NCBI GenBank assembly: GCA_964511405.1
Contig: CAZEFK010000170.1
Span: 1-16,314 of the forward strand
Source: CAZEFK01 sp964511405
Lineage (GTDB): Bacteria > Pseudomonadota > Alphaproteobacteria > Elsterales > Elsteraceae
Reading direction: 5' to 3'
DNA: 16,314 nucleotides
Shown: positions 1-7,575 of the stretch, piece after piece
Layout: each line of letters opens with the position of its first letter
Numbering within the stretch: position 1 is the stretch's first letter
Notes under the pieces: generated by a model
The model's database searches: none
Told to the model about the DNA's origin: nothing
Seen by the model: the letters and a program-made list of their open reading frames with translations, nothing else
Position numbers and translations under genes: made by a program

Positions 1-344
1 GCCAGCTTCTCCCACATGGTGCGGCCGGCGGGACCGCGGATGTCCTCCATGATCGAGGCGACGCGGTCCTTATCGAGCACCTTGAGCAGCAGCCGCTCGG
101 TGCTCTCCATGGTCCCCGACAGCGCGCCGCCGGTGCTGAACTGCTCGGCGAACTCGATGAACAGGCGCTCGACCACGCTGGCGCTGACCGTGCCGAGGGT
201 CGACATGGTCTGCGAGATCTCCTTGATCTCGTCATCGGCCAGGCGCTCGACCAGCGAGGCGGCATGTTCCTCGCTCAAGGACAGGATCAGGATGGCGGCC
301 TTCTCGGGGCCGGTCAGCGACCGGTAGTCTTCACGAACCCTCAT
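1..344 (-). CDS. fliG: FliG, flagellar motor switch protein (N-terminal part, runs off the left edge)
   Basis: The reverse strand from an ATG at 344 is open to the window edge, about 114 codons, beginning MRVREDYRSLTGPEKAAIL. The pattern TGPEKAAILILSLSEEHAA, followed by DDEIKEISQTMSTLG, is the FliG N-terminal domain. FliG forms part of the C-ring at the cytoplasmic face of the flagellar motor: its N-terminus binds the MS-ring protein FliF, and its C-terminus (outside this window) contacts the stator. A short AGGGA element sits a few bases before the start. No fliF lies directly upstream, so fliG appears to be the first gene of its transcription unit here. The identity is confident; the gene is cut by the window, not broken. 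Confidence 0.92.
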   Translation of the reverse strand, partial: MRVREDYRSLTGPEKAAILILSLSEEHAASLVERLADDEIKEISQTMSTLGTVSASVVERLFIEFAEQFSTGGALSGTMESTERLLLKVLDKDRVASIMEDIRGPAGRTMWEKL

Positions 345-440
345 TGTCCCTGGGACACTCCCTGGCCGGTCAGCCGCGTCACCCTAAGCGATCCGCCGGC
401 CTTGCCGAAAGGCCGATGCGCCGCTCCGTCGCCGCGCCGG

Positions 441-590
441 CTATGACAGCAGCCAGGACAGCGGCAACGGCGGATGGGGTACCACTCTGAGGATCGCCGC
501 TCCCAGTCCGATGAGCGCGCCGTACCACGCCCACATCCAGAACCCGCGCATGTCAGCCATCCCCAGTCCGGAGATCCAGGCCGCAAGCAT
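441..590 (-). CDS. Possible small single-helix membrane protein
   Basis: A short reverse-strand ORF ends with TAG at 441-443. From the ATG at 590 it encodes about 49 residues (MLAAWISGLGMADMRGF...), with one hydrophobic stretch (FWMWAWYGALIGLGAAIL) and a proline-rich tail. The frame opens further upstream to 671, but that extension is arginine-rich and does not look like protein. It lies upstream of fliG on the same strand. I do not recognise a family, and no strong ribosome binding site is visible. It may simply be non-coding sequence that stays open because of high GC. Confidence 0.25.
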   Translation of the reverse strand: MLAAWISGLGMADMRGFWMWAWYGALIGLGAAILRVVPHPPLPLSWLLS

Positions 591-689
591 GCGCCGTGCC
601 ACGGGCTCGCAGACGGTTTGGCTAAGAGCGGCCGGCGCTCGCCGGGCCCGGCGCGGCAGGATTGGCCCCATGCCTGGGCAGGAACTGCC

Positions 690-734
690 GATTGGCCAAC
701 TGCTGACTGGCCAATTGCTGACTGGCGGGTGGCC
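690..734. repeat. Short tandem repeat, 15-bp unit, about 2.5 copies
   Basis: GATTGGCCAACTGCT (690-704) is followed directly by GACTGGCCAATTGCT (705-719) and then a degenerate third copy starting GACTGGC (720-734). The first two units differ at two positions, and the first contains the palindrome TTGGCCAA. The array lies about 120 bp upstream of the aldo/keto reductase start, where direct repeats could serve as a regulator binding site. That role is inference. Confidence 0.5.
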
Positions 735-850
735 GCGCGCGCCCGGCCCGTCCTACCATGGCGGCCTGGCCCCAGGGGCGCCCGACACCGGGCTCCCCGC
801 ATCATCGATGGACGGACATGCGCGGCGCGCATGTCCCGAGGAGGACACGC

Positions 851-1873
851 ATGAAAGCCACCGACACCCGCCAGATCGGCAAGACGGGACTCGCCGTCAC
901 GCAGCTCGGCTATGGCGGGGCACCGCTCGGCGACCTGTACCACCGCATCGCCGAAGCCGAGGCGACCGGCGCGGTCGAAGCCGCCTATGCCGCCGGGGTG
1001 ACGCTGTTCGACACCGCTCCGCTTTACGGCTACGGCCTGTCCGAGCATCGCGTCGGCCATGTGCTGCGCCAGAAGCCGCGGGCCAGTTTCGTCCTCTCGA
1101 CCAAGGTCGGGCGCTACCTCACGCCGCGTCCGCCCGGGCAGATCGACCGCGGCCAATGGGCCGGCGGCCTCGATTTCGAGCCGGTCTACGACTACAGCTA
1201 CGATGGCGCGTTGCGGGCCATCGAACAGAGCCGCCTGCGCCTCGGACTCGGCAGCATCGACATCGCGCTGATCCATGACGTCGACATCTGGACCCACGGC
1301 AGCCGCGAGGTCTGGGAGGTCCGCCTGGCCGAAGCGCTGAAGGGTGCCTACCGGGCGCTCGACGACCTGCGCCGGGCCGGCGTGGTCAAGGCCATCGGCG
1401 TCGGCGTCAACGAAGTCGAGGCCTGCCTGCGGTTCGCCGACGGCGGCGACTTCGACTGCTTCCTGCTGGCCGGGCGCTATACGCTGCTGGAGCAGGGCGC
1501 CCTCGACGACCTGCTGCCTCTGGTCGAGCGGCGCGGCATGTCGGTCCTGCTGGGCGGCCCGTACAATTCCGGGATCCTGGCGACCGGCGCCGTGCCCGGC
1601 GCCAAGTACAACTACCACCCGGCCCCGCCCGAGATCCTTGAGCGCGTCGCCCGCATCGAAGCGGTGTGCCGGGCGCACGACGTGCCGCTGCCGGCAGCGG
1701 CCATCCAGTTCCCGCTCGGCCATCCGGCGGTTGCGTCGATGATCCCGGGCGCCGTCTCGGCCGCCGAGGTCGAGCGCAACCGCAGCCTGATCGAGCGGCC
1801 GATCCCGCCGGAGCTGTGGCAGGCCCTGCGCCGCGAGGGCCTGCTGCGCGCTGATGCGCCCGTGCCGGCGTAA
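851..1873 (+). CDS. Aldo/keto reductase (aldose or pyridoxal dehydrogenase-like)
   Basis: This 340-residue protein starts at ATG 851 behind a strong GAGGAGG ribosome binding site, which decides the start although the frame is open further upstream. The aldo/keto reductase fold is recognisable from the opening GKTGLAVTQLGYGGAPLG and from the catalytic tetrad Asp54 and Tyr59 (FDTAPLYGYG), Lys85 (STKVG) and His142 (LIHDVD). The family uses NAD(P)(H) to interconvert carbonyls and alcohols in the cytosol. The KVGRYL segment and the long insert rich in Asp and Tyr (about residues 97-117) resemble the D-threo-aldose 1-dehydrogenase (fucose dehydrogenase) / pyridoxal 4-dehydrogenase branch, but the substrate cannot be fixed from sequence alone. 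It appears monocistronic and converges on the next gene. Confidence 0.9.
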   Translation: MKATDTRQIGKTGLAVTQLGYGGAPLGDLYHRIAEAEATGAVEAAYAAGVTLFDTAPLYGYGLSEHRVGHVLRQKPRASFVLSTKVGRYLTPRPPGQIDRGQWAGGLDFEPVYDYSYDGALRAIEQSRLRLGLGSIDIALIHDVDIWTHGSREVWEVRLAEALKGAYRALDDLRRAGVVKAIGVGVNEVEACLRFADGGDFDCFLLAGRYTLLEQGALDDLLPLVERRGMSVLLGGPYNSGILATGAVPGAKYNYHPAPPEILERVARIEAVCRAHDVPLPAAAIQFPLGHPAVASMIPGAVSAAEVERNRSLIERPIPPELWQALRREGLLRADAPVPA

Positions 1874-1889
1874 GGGCCGGTCAGGCCCT
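1873..1889. terminator. Possible weak hairpin between convergent genes
   Basis: AGGGCC (1873-1878) and GGCCCT (1884-1889) form a 6-bp stem with a 5-base loop. It begins at the stop codon of the aldo/keto reductase and lies just before the stop of the convergent gene ending at 1897. There is no T-run on either side, so any termination activity is uncertain. Confidence 0.25.
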
Positions 1890-1896
1890 GAGCCCG

Positions 1897-2403
1897 TCAT
1901 AGCATCAGGCAGCCGGCCAGCAGATCCGCCGGCAGCAGGCCGACCGCGATGGCCAGGTTGGCATAGCCCACGACGATGCCGTAGCGCAGCAGCGGCGCCG
2001 CCTGTGGGCCGCAGCCGTGGTCGCGTCCGAGGAAGCTGACCGATCGGAAGCCGGCCGATCCCCCGCCGATCCGTCCCCCGCTGATCGGTTCCTGCACGCG
2101 GCCGCGCCGGCTCCGGCCGGCCAGCCGGAGCCCGATCAGCACCAGCGCCAGCGCCGCCGCGGCCACCCCGACCGCGACCAGGGTCGCGATCGGGACCACC
2201 ATCAGCAGCGAGCGGGAGCCAGCGCTCCCGCCGGCCTGCCTCAGGACCTCCTGTCCGGCGGCCGCCAGCGCGGCCGCGCCTTGGATCCAGCCCACCGCCG
2301 CCACTTGGCCGCCGCGCGTGCGCAAATCCGCAGTGATGCCGGCGCGCAAGCGAGTCCATCGCCCCGCCCGGCCGGTCTCGCCGCACTCGCGGTGCTCTCC
2401 CAT
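1897..2403 (-). CDS. Hypothetical protein with two predicted membrane helices
   Basis: From ATG 2403 this reverse-strand frame encodes 168 residues (MGEHRECGETGRAGRW...) and ends with TGA at 1897. The last two thirds have the strong GC3 bias of a real gene. There are two hydrophobic segments: LLMVVPIATLVAVGVAAAAL and about 20 residues later in the protein, starting RYGIVVGYANLAIAVG. Between them lies a basic, glycine-rich loop. I do not recognise a family. The frame is open to 2514, but that N-terminal extension looks non-coding. No clear ribosome binding site precedes the chosen start. Its stop is 23 bp from the end of the convergent aldo/keto reductase. Existence is moderately supported, function unknown. 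Confidence 0.45.
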   Translation of the reverse strand: MGEHRECGETGRAGRWTRLRAGITADLRTRGGQVAAVGWIQGAAALAAAGQEVLRQAGGSAGSRSLLMVVPIATLVAVGVAAAALALVLIGLRLAGRSRRGRVQEPISGGRIGGGSAGFRSVSFLGRDHGCGPQAAPLLRYGIVVGYANLAIAVGLLPADLLAGCLML

Positions 2404-2679
2404 GGCCGTATGGTCCCCTCCGCCGACGCGCTGTCCGGCGGGGACCTTACGAAAAACATGGTTAACATGTGCTGAAGCTGATGGGCATCGCGGGCGCCAA
2501 CCCGGTTGCGACATCAGCCAGCCACGCGCCTAACGGCGTATCCGCCGCGGCCGCTGCATCCGCATGTCTGCCTAGCGGCACCCGCCCGGATTCATCCGAG
2601 CGCCACCGCCACCGTCCTCCCTATCCCAAGTCTTCGCGCCGACGCTTGGTCGTCCGTACCGGTCAAGCCCGGATACGAA
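2404..2679. other. Intergenic stretch, no supported gene
   Basis: The frames crossing this stretch give proline-, arginine- or alanine-rich products without recognisable domains. GC falls slightly around 2450-2475 (ACGAAAAACATGGTTAACATG), which could hold a promoter for the gene on the minus strand. No defined promoter, RNA or repeat could be supported. Confidence 0.3.
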
Positions 2680-2853
2680 CTACCGCGTCAAGCTGCGCCG
2701 GTGCAGCCGCATCATCAGTTGCTTAGCGGCGGCATGCCGAAGGCCTGGGCTATGTTTCAGGAAGTGTTCCAGCTGAGCACGCTCGCGCTCAGTCGGCACT
2801 CCATTTTCGAGGCAACGGTTGGCCCGTTCGCGGAGACTCGTGAGCAACTTCAT
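2680..2853 (-). CDS. Small hypothetical basic protein
   Basis: This frame encodes 57 residues starting MKLLTSLRERANRCLENG from ATG 2853. The ribosome binding site GGAAG lies 5 bases upstream and favours this start over the in-frame ATG at 2865. The composition is charged and helical, with many Arg, Lys, Glu and His, and no membrane segment. Codon use is less GC-biased than in neighbouring genes. I do not recognise a family; a small nucleic-acid-binding or regulatory protein is conceivable but not shown. The AT-rich patch at about 2896-2945 lies upstream in its own orientation and could supply its promoter. Confidence 0.4.
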   Translation of the reverse strand: MKLLTSLRERANRCLENGVPTERERAQLEHFLKHSPGLRHAAAKQLMMRLHRRSLTR

Positions 2854-2895
2854 TCGGTCTTCCATGTCCCGACCATAGCGAATTGCCGAATCGGT

Positions 2896-2945
2896 TGAAC
2901 ATCACAAACTCTAGCTAGAAAATTCTATATATGTTTGGCCCGACT
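2896..2945. promoter_or_regulatory. AT-rich patch with small inverted repeat, candidate promoter region
   Basis: This is a sharp AT-rich island in a high-GC window, containing CTAGCTAG, the inverted repeat TAGAA-AA-TTCTA (2926-2937) and TATATATG. It lies between the small minus-strand gene and the plus-strand lipoprotein gene, so it could drive either one. No well-spaced -35/-10 pair could be assigned. Confidence 0.3.
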
Positions 2946-3142
2946 ATCAAGGGTCTGATTGCCCCCCGCAGCCCGCCGATTCGCCGGGCCGGCATCGCGG
3001 CACATGACAAGAGATCGCGGCCGGCGGCCAGGATAGCCCGCGAAATCAGGCAGTGCCGACAAATGCGCGGGCAATCATAGCGCTCACCGAGCTGCGCGCC
3101 TACTGTCTCAGCGACTATCCGCCGGTCGCAATGGAGGCTGCC

Positions 3143-3307
3143 TTGCTGTGTTCCCCTCGTCTCATCCTGGCTCTGCGCGTGCTGCTGCTGGCGAGTTTCG
3201 TCGTGCCGATCGCGAGCTGCAACATGGTCGAAGGAATGGGCAAGGACGTCGGCAACGCAGGCCAAGCGATTCAGGACTTCGCCCACAACGTCAAAGACAA
3301 GATCTGA
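3143..3307 (+). CDS. Entericidin-type small lipoprotein
   Basis: A 54-residue precursor is predicted from a TTG start at 3143, chosen because GGAGG (3133-3137) sits 5 bases upstream. An in-frame ATG at 3131 overlaps that Shine-Dalgarno and is less likely. A hydrophobic signal segment (about residues 8-23) leads to the lipobox IASC with Cys26, giving a 29-residue mature lipoprotein starting CNMVEGMGKDVGNAGQAI. This closely matches the entericidin A/B family pattern (C-N-x-V-x-G-x-G-K-D-x-x-x-x-G-x-A). Family members are small envelope lipoproteins, often stress-induced. The EcnA/EcnB antidote/toxin role known in Escherichia coli should not be assumed here, because only one copy is present. Confidence 0.8.
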   Translation: MLCSPRLILALRVLLLASFVVPIASCNMVEGMGKDVGNAGQAIQDFAHNVKDKI

Positions 3308-3310
3308 GCA

Positions 3311-3344
3311 AAGCCCGCCCCTGCGCCAAGGCAAGGGCGGGCCA
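3311..3344. terminator. Intrinsic terminator hairpin shared by convergent genes
   Basis: GCCCGCCC (3313-3320) pairs with GGGCGGGC (3335-3342), and TGC/GCA continue the stem across one mismatch. The loop is six bases. Read on the minus strand the hairpin is followed by TTTGC, so it best serves the ABC binding-protein gene ending at 3356. It begins 5 bp after the lipoprotein stop and could also stop plus-strand transcripts. Confidence 0.65.
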
Positions 3345-3355
3345 TTGCCGGGCGA

Positions 3356-4699
3356 TCAGAGCTCGCTCTTCTCCAGCGTCGGCTTGAACTGCTGCGTCGC
3401 CTTGGCCAGCTCGGCGGCAGGATCGGCGCCGCCGAGCATGTTGGTCAGGGCGACGCCGAAGACATCGCGGAACTCGGTGACCGGCTCGATGATCGGCAGG
3501 TTCGGGTGGCTGAGCGGCGCGCTGTCCAGCATCACCTGCACCCATTCCTTGGGGCCGGAGACGCCAGCCAGGGTCTCCTTGTCGGTGAAGGTGGAATTGC
3601 GGAACGGCACACCCGACACGGTCTGCAGCAGACGCTTCTGCATCACCTTGCCGGTCAGCCACTGGCAATAGAAATAGGCCGGTCCCTGCTTCTTGCTGGC
3701 CGCGGGGATGCCGATGCCGTCGCCGAACAGCGACACCACCCGCCCCTTCGGGCCAGCCGGCATGAGCCCATAGCCGACCTTGCCGACCACCCGCGACTTG
3801 GTCTTGTCCTCCAGCGGCGGCGCGAAGCCGATACCGTCGAACCACATCGCGACGCGGCCCTGCATGAAGTTCGACTGGCATTCGTTCCAGTTGAAGCCGA
3901 CCCCGCCCGGCGGCCCGCACTCGCGGTTGAGCTTGGTGTAGAGCTTGGCCGCCTCGATCGCCTCGGGGCCGTCGGTGTGCAGATGCAGCTGGCCGTCGAC
4001 GCTGTCGACGCCATGGCCCAACAGGAAGGCCAGCCAGACCGGCGTGTTCGCGTTCTTCAGGCCGCGCGAGGTCCAGCCATAGATGCCCGCCTTGGGATCG
4101 GTCAGGGCCTGGGCCGCCTTGACCAGCTCGTCGAAGGTCTGCGGATAGGCGACGCCCTTGGCCTGGAACAGGTCCTTGTTCCAGTAGATGATCCAGTAGT
4201 CGGCGCTCCAGGGCAGGCTGTCGATCCGGCCGTCCGACTGGGTCGCATAGTCCATGCCCGGCTTGGAGAAGTCGGCGGCGTCGAAGTCCGGCGCCGTCAT
4301 CGACGGATCGTTCAGCATGCCGCGCAGGTCGGCCAGCCACTTGCCCTTGGCGAACTGCCGCTTCTGGACATGGAACGACAGATGCACCACGTCGAAGCTC
4401 GGCCGGCCCGAGCTCAGCTCGATGGTCGCCTTCTGGCGCTGCTGCTGCTCGGGGATCTGCTCCGACCCGACCTTGATCCCGGTGAGATCCTCGAACTCGG
4501 CCTGATACTTCTGGGCGATGTCGCCACGCGGGCTCTTGACCAGCTGGACTTCGATGGTCTCGCCCTTGAAGCGCTTCCAGTCGAAGCCCGACTGGGCGAA
4601 CGCCTCGGGGGCGAGCCCCATCGGCACCCCGGCCAGGCCGGCCAGCCCGGCGCCGGCCTTGAGCACGCTCCGGCGCGACAGCCGCAGACGATCCGTCAT
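3356..4699 (-). CDS. Tat-exported ABC transporter substrate-binding protein, sugar type (UgpB/MalE-like)
   Basis: This 447-residue protein starts at ATG 4699, which has a strong GGAGGAG ribosome binding site upstream; the frame is open further but unsupported. The N-terminus carries a twin-arginine signal (SRRSVLK, residues 8-14), a hydrophobic AGAGLAGLAGVP stretch and a likely cleavage site after AFA (residue 35), so it should be exported folded to the periplasm. The mature part has the extracellular solute-binding protein family 1 layout: a start resembling GETIEVQLV, then DLTGIKV, PWSADYWIIYWNKDLF and FMQGRVAMWFDGIGF. The ligand is probably a sugar or sugar derivative, but this is not determined. 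No permease or ATPase gene is adjacent, which makes it an orphan binding protein in this window. Confidence 0.88.
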   Translation of the reverse strand: MTDRLRLSRRSVLKAGAGLAGLAGVPMGLAPEAFAQSGFDWKRFKGETIEVQLVKSPRGDIAQKYQAEFEDLTGIKVGSEQIPEQQQRQKATIELSSGRPSFDVVHLSFHVQKRQFAKGKWLADLRGMLNDPSMTAPDFDAADFSKPGMDYATQSDGRIDSLPWSADYWIIYWNKDLFQAKGVAYPQTFDELVKAAQALTDPKAGIYGWTSRGLKNANTPVWLAFLLGHGVDSVDGQLHLHTDGPEAIEAAKLYTKLNRECGPPGGVGFNWNECQSNFMQGRVAMWFDGIGFAPPLEDKTKSRVVGKVGYGLMPAGPKGRVVSLFGDGIGIPAASKKQGPAYFYCQWLTGKVMQKRLLQTVSGVPFRNSTFTDKETLAGVSGPKEWVQVMLDSAPLSHPNLPIIEPVTEFRDVFGVALTNMLGGADPAAELAKATQQFKPTLEKSEL

Positions 4700-4803
4700 T
4701 CCTACTCCTCCCCCTGGGCATAGCGGCCTCGCGCCGCTCCGCTGCCTGCCGACAATAGCCCGAGCGGCCGGCGGCACAACATGGTCGAGCTAACCGAAGA
4801 TTC

Positions 4804-7566
4804 ATGGATTTCGGGCAGGTTGTCCGACCGGTGCGGATTGCCCGACGGACGGCCAACGTGAGCAACCATCTTTCCTGGCGCCTCCGCCGTCCGTCCCTGG
4901 CCGGCCGGATGACGCTCCTGACCGCCGGGCTGCTGGCCATCATCTATGCTGGCGCCCTGGGCTACCTGATCGACGCCCGGCGGGGCTTCGAGGCGACCCA
5001 GCAGGCCGACCTCGACGGTCACGCCGCCATGCTCGCCGAGCGCACCGCCAACGCCCTCGAGCAGGTGGATGCGGCGCTGCTGCGGGTGGCCTCGGGACTG
5101 GCCGACGATCCGCTGGACGCCCTCGAGCACGGCGAAATCCTGCCGGTCGCCATCCACCGGGCGCTGCAGGTCGAGCTCAGGGGCCTGTCGATCGCCCGCG
5201 CCCTGTTCGTCCTGGACGCCCACGGGCTGGCGGTCGGCTCGTCGGACCTGGCCAAGGCCGAACGCCGTGACTTCTCCGACCGCGACTATTTCCGCGCCCA
5301 GCGGGACGGGCCTGGCGGGCTGGTGATCGGACGGCTAATCCAGGCCCGCGCCGACGCGCTGTCGTTCTTCAGCCTGAGCCGCCCGATCCGGGCCGCCGAC
5401 GGCCACCTCCTGGGCGTCGTCGTCGCCGTGATCGATCCCCGTTATTTCAGCGACTTCCAAGGCTACCGCGTGACCGGCACGCTGGTACGCCTGGTCACCG
5501 ACGACGGCGCGGTCCTGGTCGGGGAACCCGGCCGGTCCGCTGATGGCGAAGACAGCCTCTCGGCCGACCGCCATCTGGCCGGCCTGCCCCTGTCCGTGAC
5601 GATGCGGCAGCTCCGCCATCGATGGCCAGGCATCGGCCGCTCCGGTCTGTTGTGGACCTTGGTCCTGTTGGGCTTGCCCAGTGCCCTGGCGGTCGCCCTG
5701 ACCCGCAAGGTGGTGCGCGAGGCGACGGCGCGCGACCGCGCGGAGCGGCGGCTGCAGGACGCGCTGGACTGCGCGCCGGCGGCGTTCGCCCTGTTCGATG
5801 CCGCCGATCGCCTGGTCACCTGCAATGCCGTCTTCCGCGACACCTACCTTTCGGCGGGACGCGAGGCGATCCGCGAGGCCCGCGCCGCCGCGAGCGCCGG
5901 TGCCGCCGGGGGCGAAGCCGAGATGCCGCTGCGCGACGGCCGATGGATGCTGATCCGCGACCGCGCGACCGCGGGCGGCGGCCGCGTCTGCTTCGACACC
6001 GACGTGACCGCCCTGAAGCAGCAGGAGCAGACCCTCCGGCGCAGCGAGCAGCAGTTGCGCGACGCCCATCGCCTGGCCCGGATCGCCTATTGGGAGCGCG
6101 ACCTGGAGGTCGATCGCATAACCTGGCCGACCGATATGCATCCGATCGCCGATTGCCCGGACCTCACGCCCAGGACCTACGCTCAGTTCCTGGACATGAT
6201 CCACCCCGATGACCGGGCGGGCGCGATCAATGCCGTCGCGGACGCCGCGGGCGTGGTGCGCTACGAGGTGCGGGTCCGCGGCCCGCAGGGCGCCCTGCTG
6301 CATTTCTATGTCGAGGCCCACAACGTCCACGATTGCGCGGGCAAGCTCGTGCGCCGCCATGGCATCTGCCGGGACGTCACCGAGGTTCGGCGCAACGAGC
6401 AGATCCTGCGCGACCTGGTCAGCCACAACCGGCTGCTGTCGCAGGCGGTGGCGTCGAGCGCCACGGCGATCGTGATCGCCGACCCGAACCTCGACGACGT
6501 GCCGATCGTGTACGTCAATCCGGCATTCCGGCAGCTGACCGGCTATGACGAGGCCGAGGCGATGGGGCGGAATTGCCGGTTCCTGCAGGGGCCGGACACC
6601 GATCCCGCGACGATTGCCGCGCTGTCCGAGGCGATCGCCGCCCGCCGCAGCGCGGCGGTCGAGGTTCTGAACTATCGCAAGGACGGCACGGCGTTCTGGA
6701 ACGAGCTGGCGATCTCGCCGGTGTTCGACGATGACGGCCAGCTGATCGCGTTCCTCGGCATGCTCAAGGACGTCAGCCTGGAACGCGAGCAGGAAAACCT
6801 GCTGCAGCAGCGCCAGAAGCTGGAAGCGCTCGGCCGCATGGCCGGCGGCATCGCCCACGAACTCAACAACCTGCTGCACCCGATCCTGACCTTCGGCAAA
6901 CTGACCCTGGACGAAGCCGATCCCGCCGGCGAGGTCGCGCAATACCAGCGCTATGTCCTGGACAGCGCCCGCCAGGCCCGCGACGTCGTCCGCAAGGTGC
7001 TGGCGTTCGCGCGGGCCGAGCAGCAGCCGGTGACCGGCCTCGACTTTCCCGAGACGGTGCGGGCGGCCGTCGATTTCGCGACCAAGCTGCTGCCGCCGAG
7101 CATCGAGACCAGGGTCGACATCGCGCCCGACCAGGGACTGGTGTTCGCCAGCGAATCCGATGTCGCGCAAGTGGTCGCGAATCTGGTCCACAACGCGGTG
7201 CAGGCGATGGACGGCACCGGCCGGCTGTCGATCTCGCTGGCGCGCGCGGCCCCCGCCGATGCCGAGATCCGCGCCGCCAACCCCGGCGGCTTCTATCGGC
7301 TGACCATCGCCGACACGGGCATTGGCATGAGCGAGGACATTCGCCGGCGGATCTTCGACCCGTTCTTCACCACCAAGCCGGTCGGCAAGGGCACCGGCCT
7401 CGGCCTATCGATCGTCTATGGCGCGGTGCAGAGCTGGGGCGGCACCGTCGAGGTCGCCTCGCAGCCGGGCGCCGGGTCGGCCTTCTCGGTGTTCGTGCCG
7501 ATCACCTCGGTGGCGGCGTCGTCCGACGCCCGGGTTGACGCCTGGGCGCCGTCCCCGGCATCGTAG
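4804..7566 (+). CDS. Cache-PAS-LOV sensor histidine kinase (putative blue-light receptor)
   Basis: The protein has 920 residues. Order: helix 1 (about 36-56), extracytoplasmic Cache/PDC-like domain (about 60-275, with DFSDRDYF), helix 2 (about 281-299), a degenerate PAS region (about 318-405), a PAS domain (about 415-530), a LOV-type PAS (about 545-660), then a HisKA domain with phospho-acceptor His685 (GGIAHELNNLLHP). The HATPase domain has N-box Asn797, DTGIGM (837-842) and GKGTGLGLS (861-869). The LOV domain has GRNCRFLQG with photo-adduct Cys591, plus Asn623 (LNYRKDG) and Asn633 (FWNEL), which contact flavin in this family. The position usually held by the signalling Gln (GVQxD) is Leu654 (FLGMLKD). 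There is no receiver domain and no adjacent response regulator, so the output is unknown. GTG 4858 is an alternative start; neither start has a strong ribosome binding site. It is divergent from the binding-protein gene across about 100 bp. Confidence 0.93.
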   Translation: MDFGQVVRPVRIARRTANVSNHLSWRLRRPSLAGRMTLLTAGLLAIIYAGALGYLIDARRGFEATQQADLDGHAAMLAERTANALEQVDAALLRVASGLADDPLDALEHGEILPVAIHRALQVELRGLSIARALFVLDAHGLAVGSSDLAKAERRDFSDRDYFRAQRDGPGGLVIGRLIQARADALSFFSLSRPIRAADGHLLGVVVAVIDPRYFSDFQGYRVTGTLVRLVTDDGAVLVGEPGRSADGEDSLSADRHLAGLPLSVTMRQLRHRWPGIGRSGLLWTLVLLGLPSALAVALTRKVVREATARDRAERRLQDALDCAPAAFALFDAADRLVTCNAVFRDTYLSAGREAIREARAAASAGAAGGEAEMPLRDGRWMLIRDRATAGGGRVCFDTDVTALKQQEQTLRRSEQQLRDAHRLARIAYWERDLEVDRITWPTDMHPIADCPDLTPRTYAQFLDMIHPDDRAGAINAVADAAGVVRYEVRVRGPQGALLHFYVEAHNVHDCAGKLVRRHGICRDVTEVRRNEQILRDLVSHNRLLSQAVASSATAIVIADPNLDDVPIVYVNPAFRQLTGYDEAEAMGRNCRFLQGPDTDPATIAALSEAIAARRSAAVEVLNYRKDGTAFWNELAISPVFDDDGQLIAFLGMLKDVSLEREQENLLQQRQKLEALGRMAGGIAHELNNLLHPILTFGKLTLDEADPAGEVAQYQRYVLDSARQARDVVRKVLAFARAEQQPVTGLDFPETVRAAVDFATKLLPPSIETRVDIAPDQGLVFASESDVAQVVANLVHNAVQAMDGTGRLSISLARAAPADAEIRAANPGGFYRLTIADTGIGMSEDIRRRIFDPFFTTKPVGKGTGLGLSIVYGAVQSWGGTVEVASQPGAGSAFSVFVPITSVAASSDARVDAWAPSPAS

Positions 7567-7575
7567 CCGCCGCGA

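Noticed and set aside
2212..2231. Perfect 8-bp hairpin GCGGGAGC-CAGC-GCTCCCGC
   Set aside because: It lies inside the probable coding frame 1897-2403, has no U-run, and such hairpins arise easily at this GC content.
341..2386. Minus-strand 681-codon frame across the aldo/keto reductase
   Set aside because: It is opposite a clear enzyme gene and its product has no recognisable fold or realistic composition.
3291..4943. Long open frames overlapping the ABC binding protein on both strands
   Set aside because: They are Arg/Gly-rich shadows; the binding protein has a signal peptide, ribosome binding site and family motifs.
5335..7191. Long minus-strand open frame opposite the sensor kinase
   Set aside because: The frame mirrors the kinase codons and gives a low-complexity product; the kinase domains on the plus strand are unambiguous.
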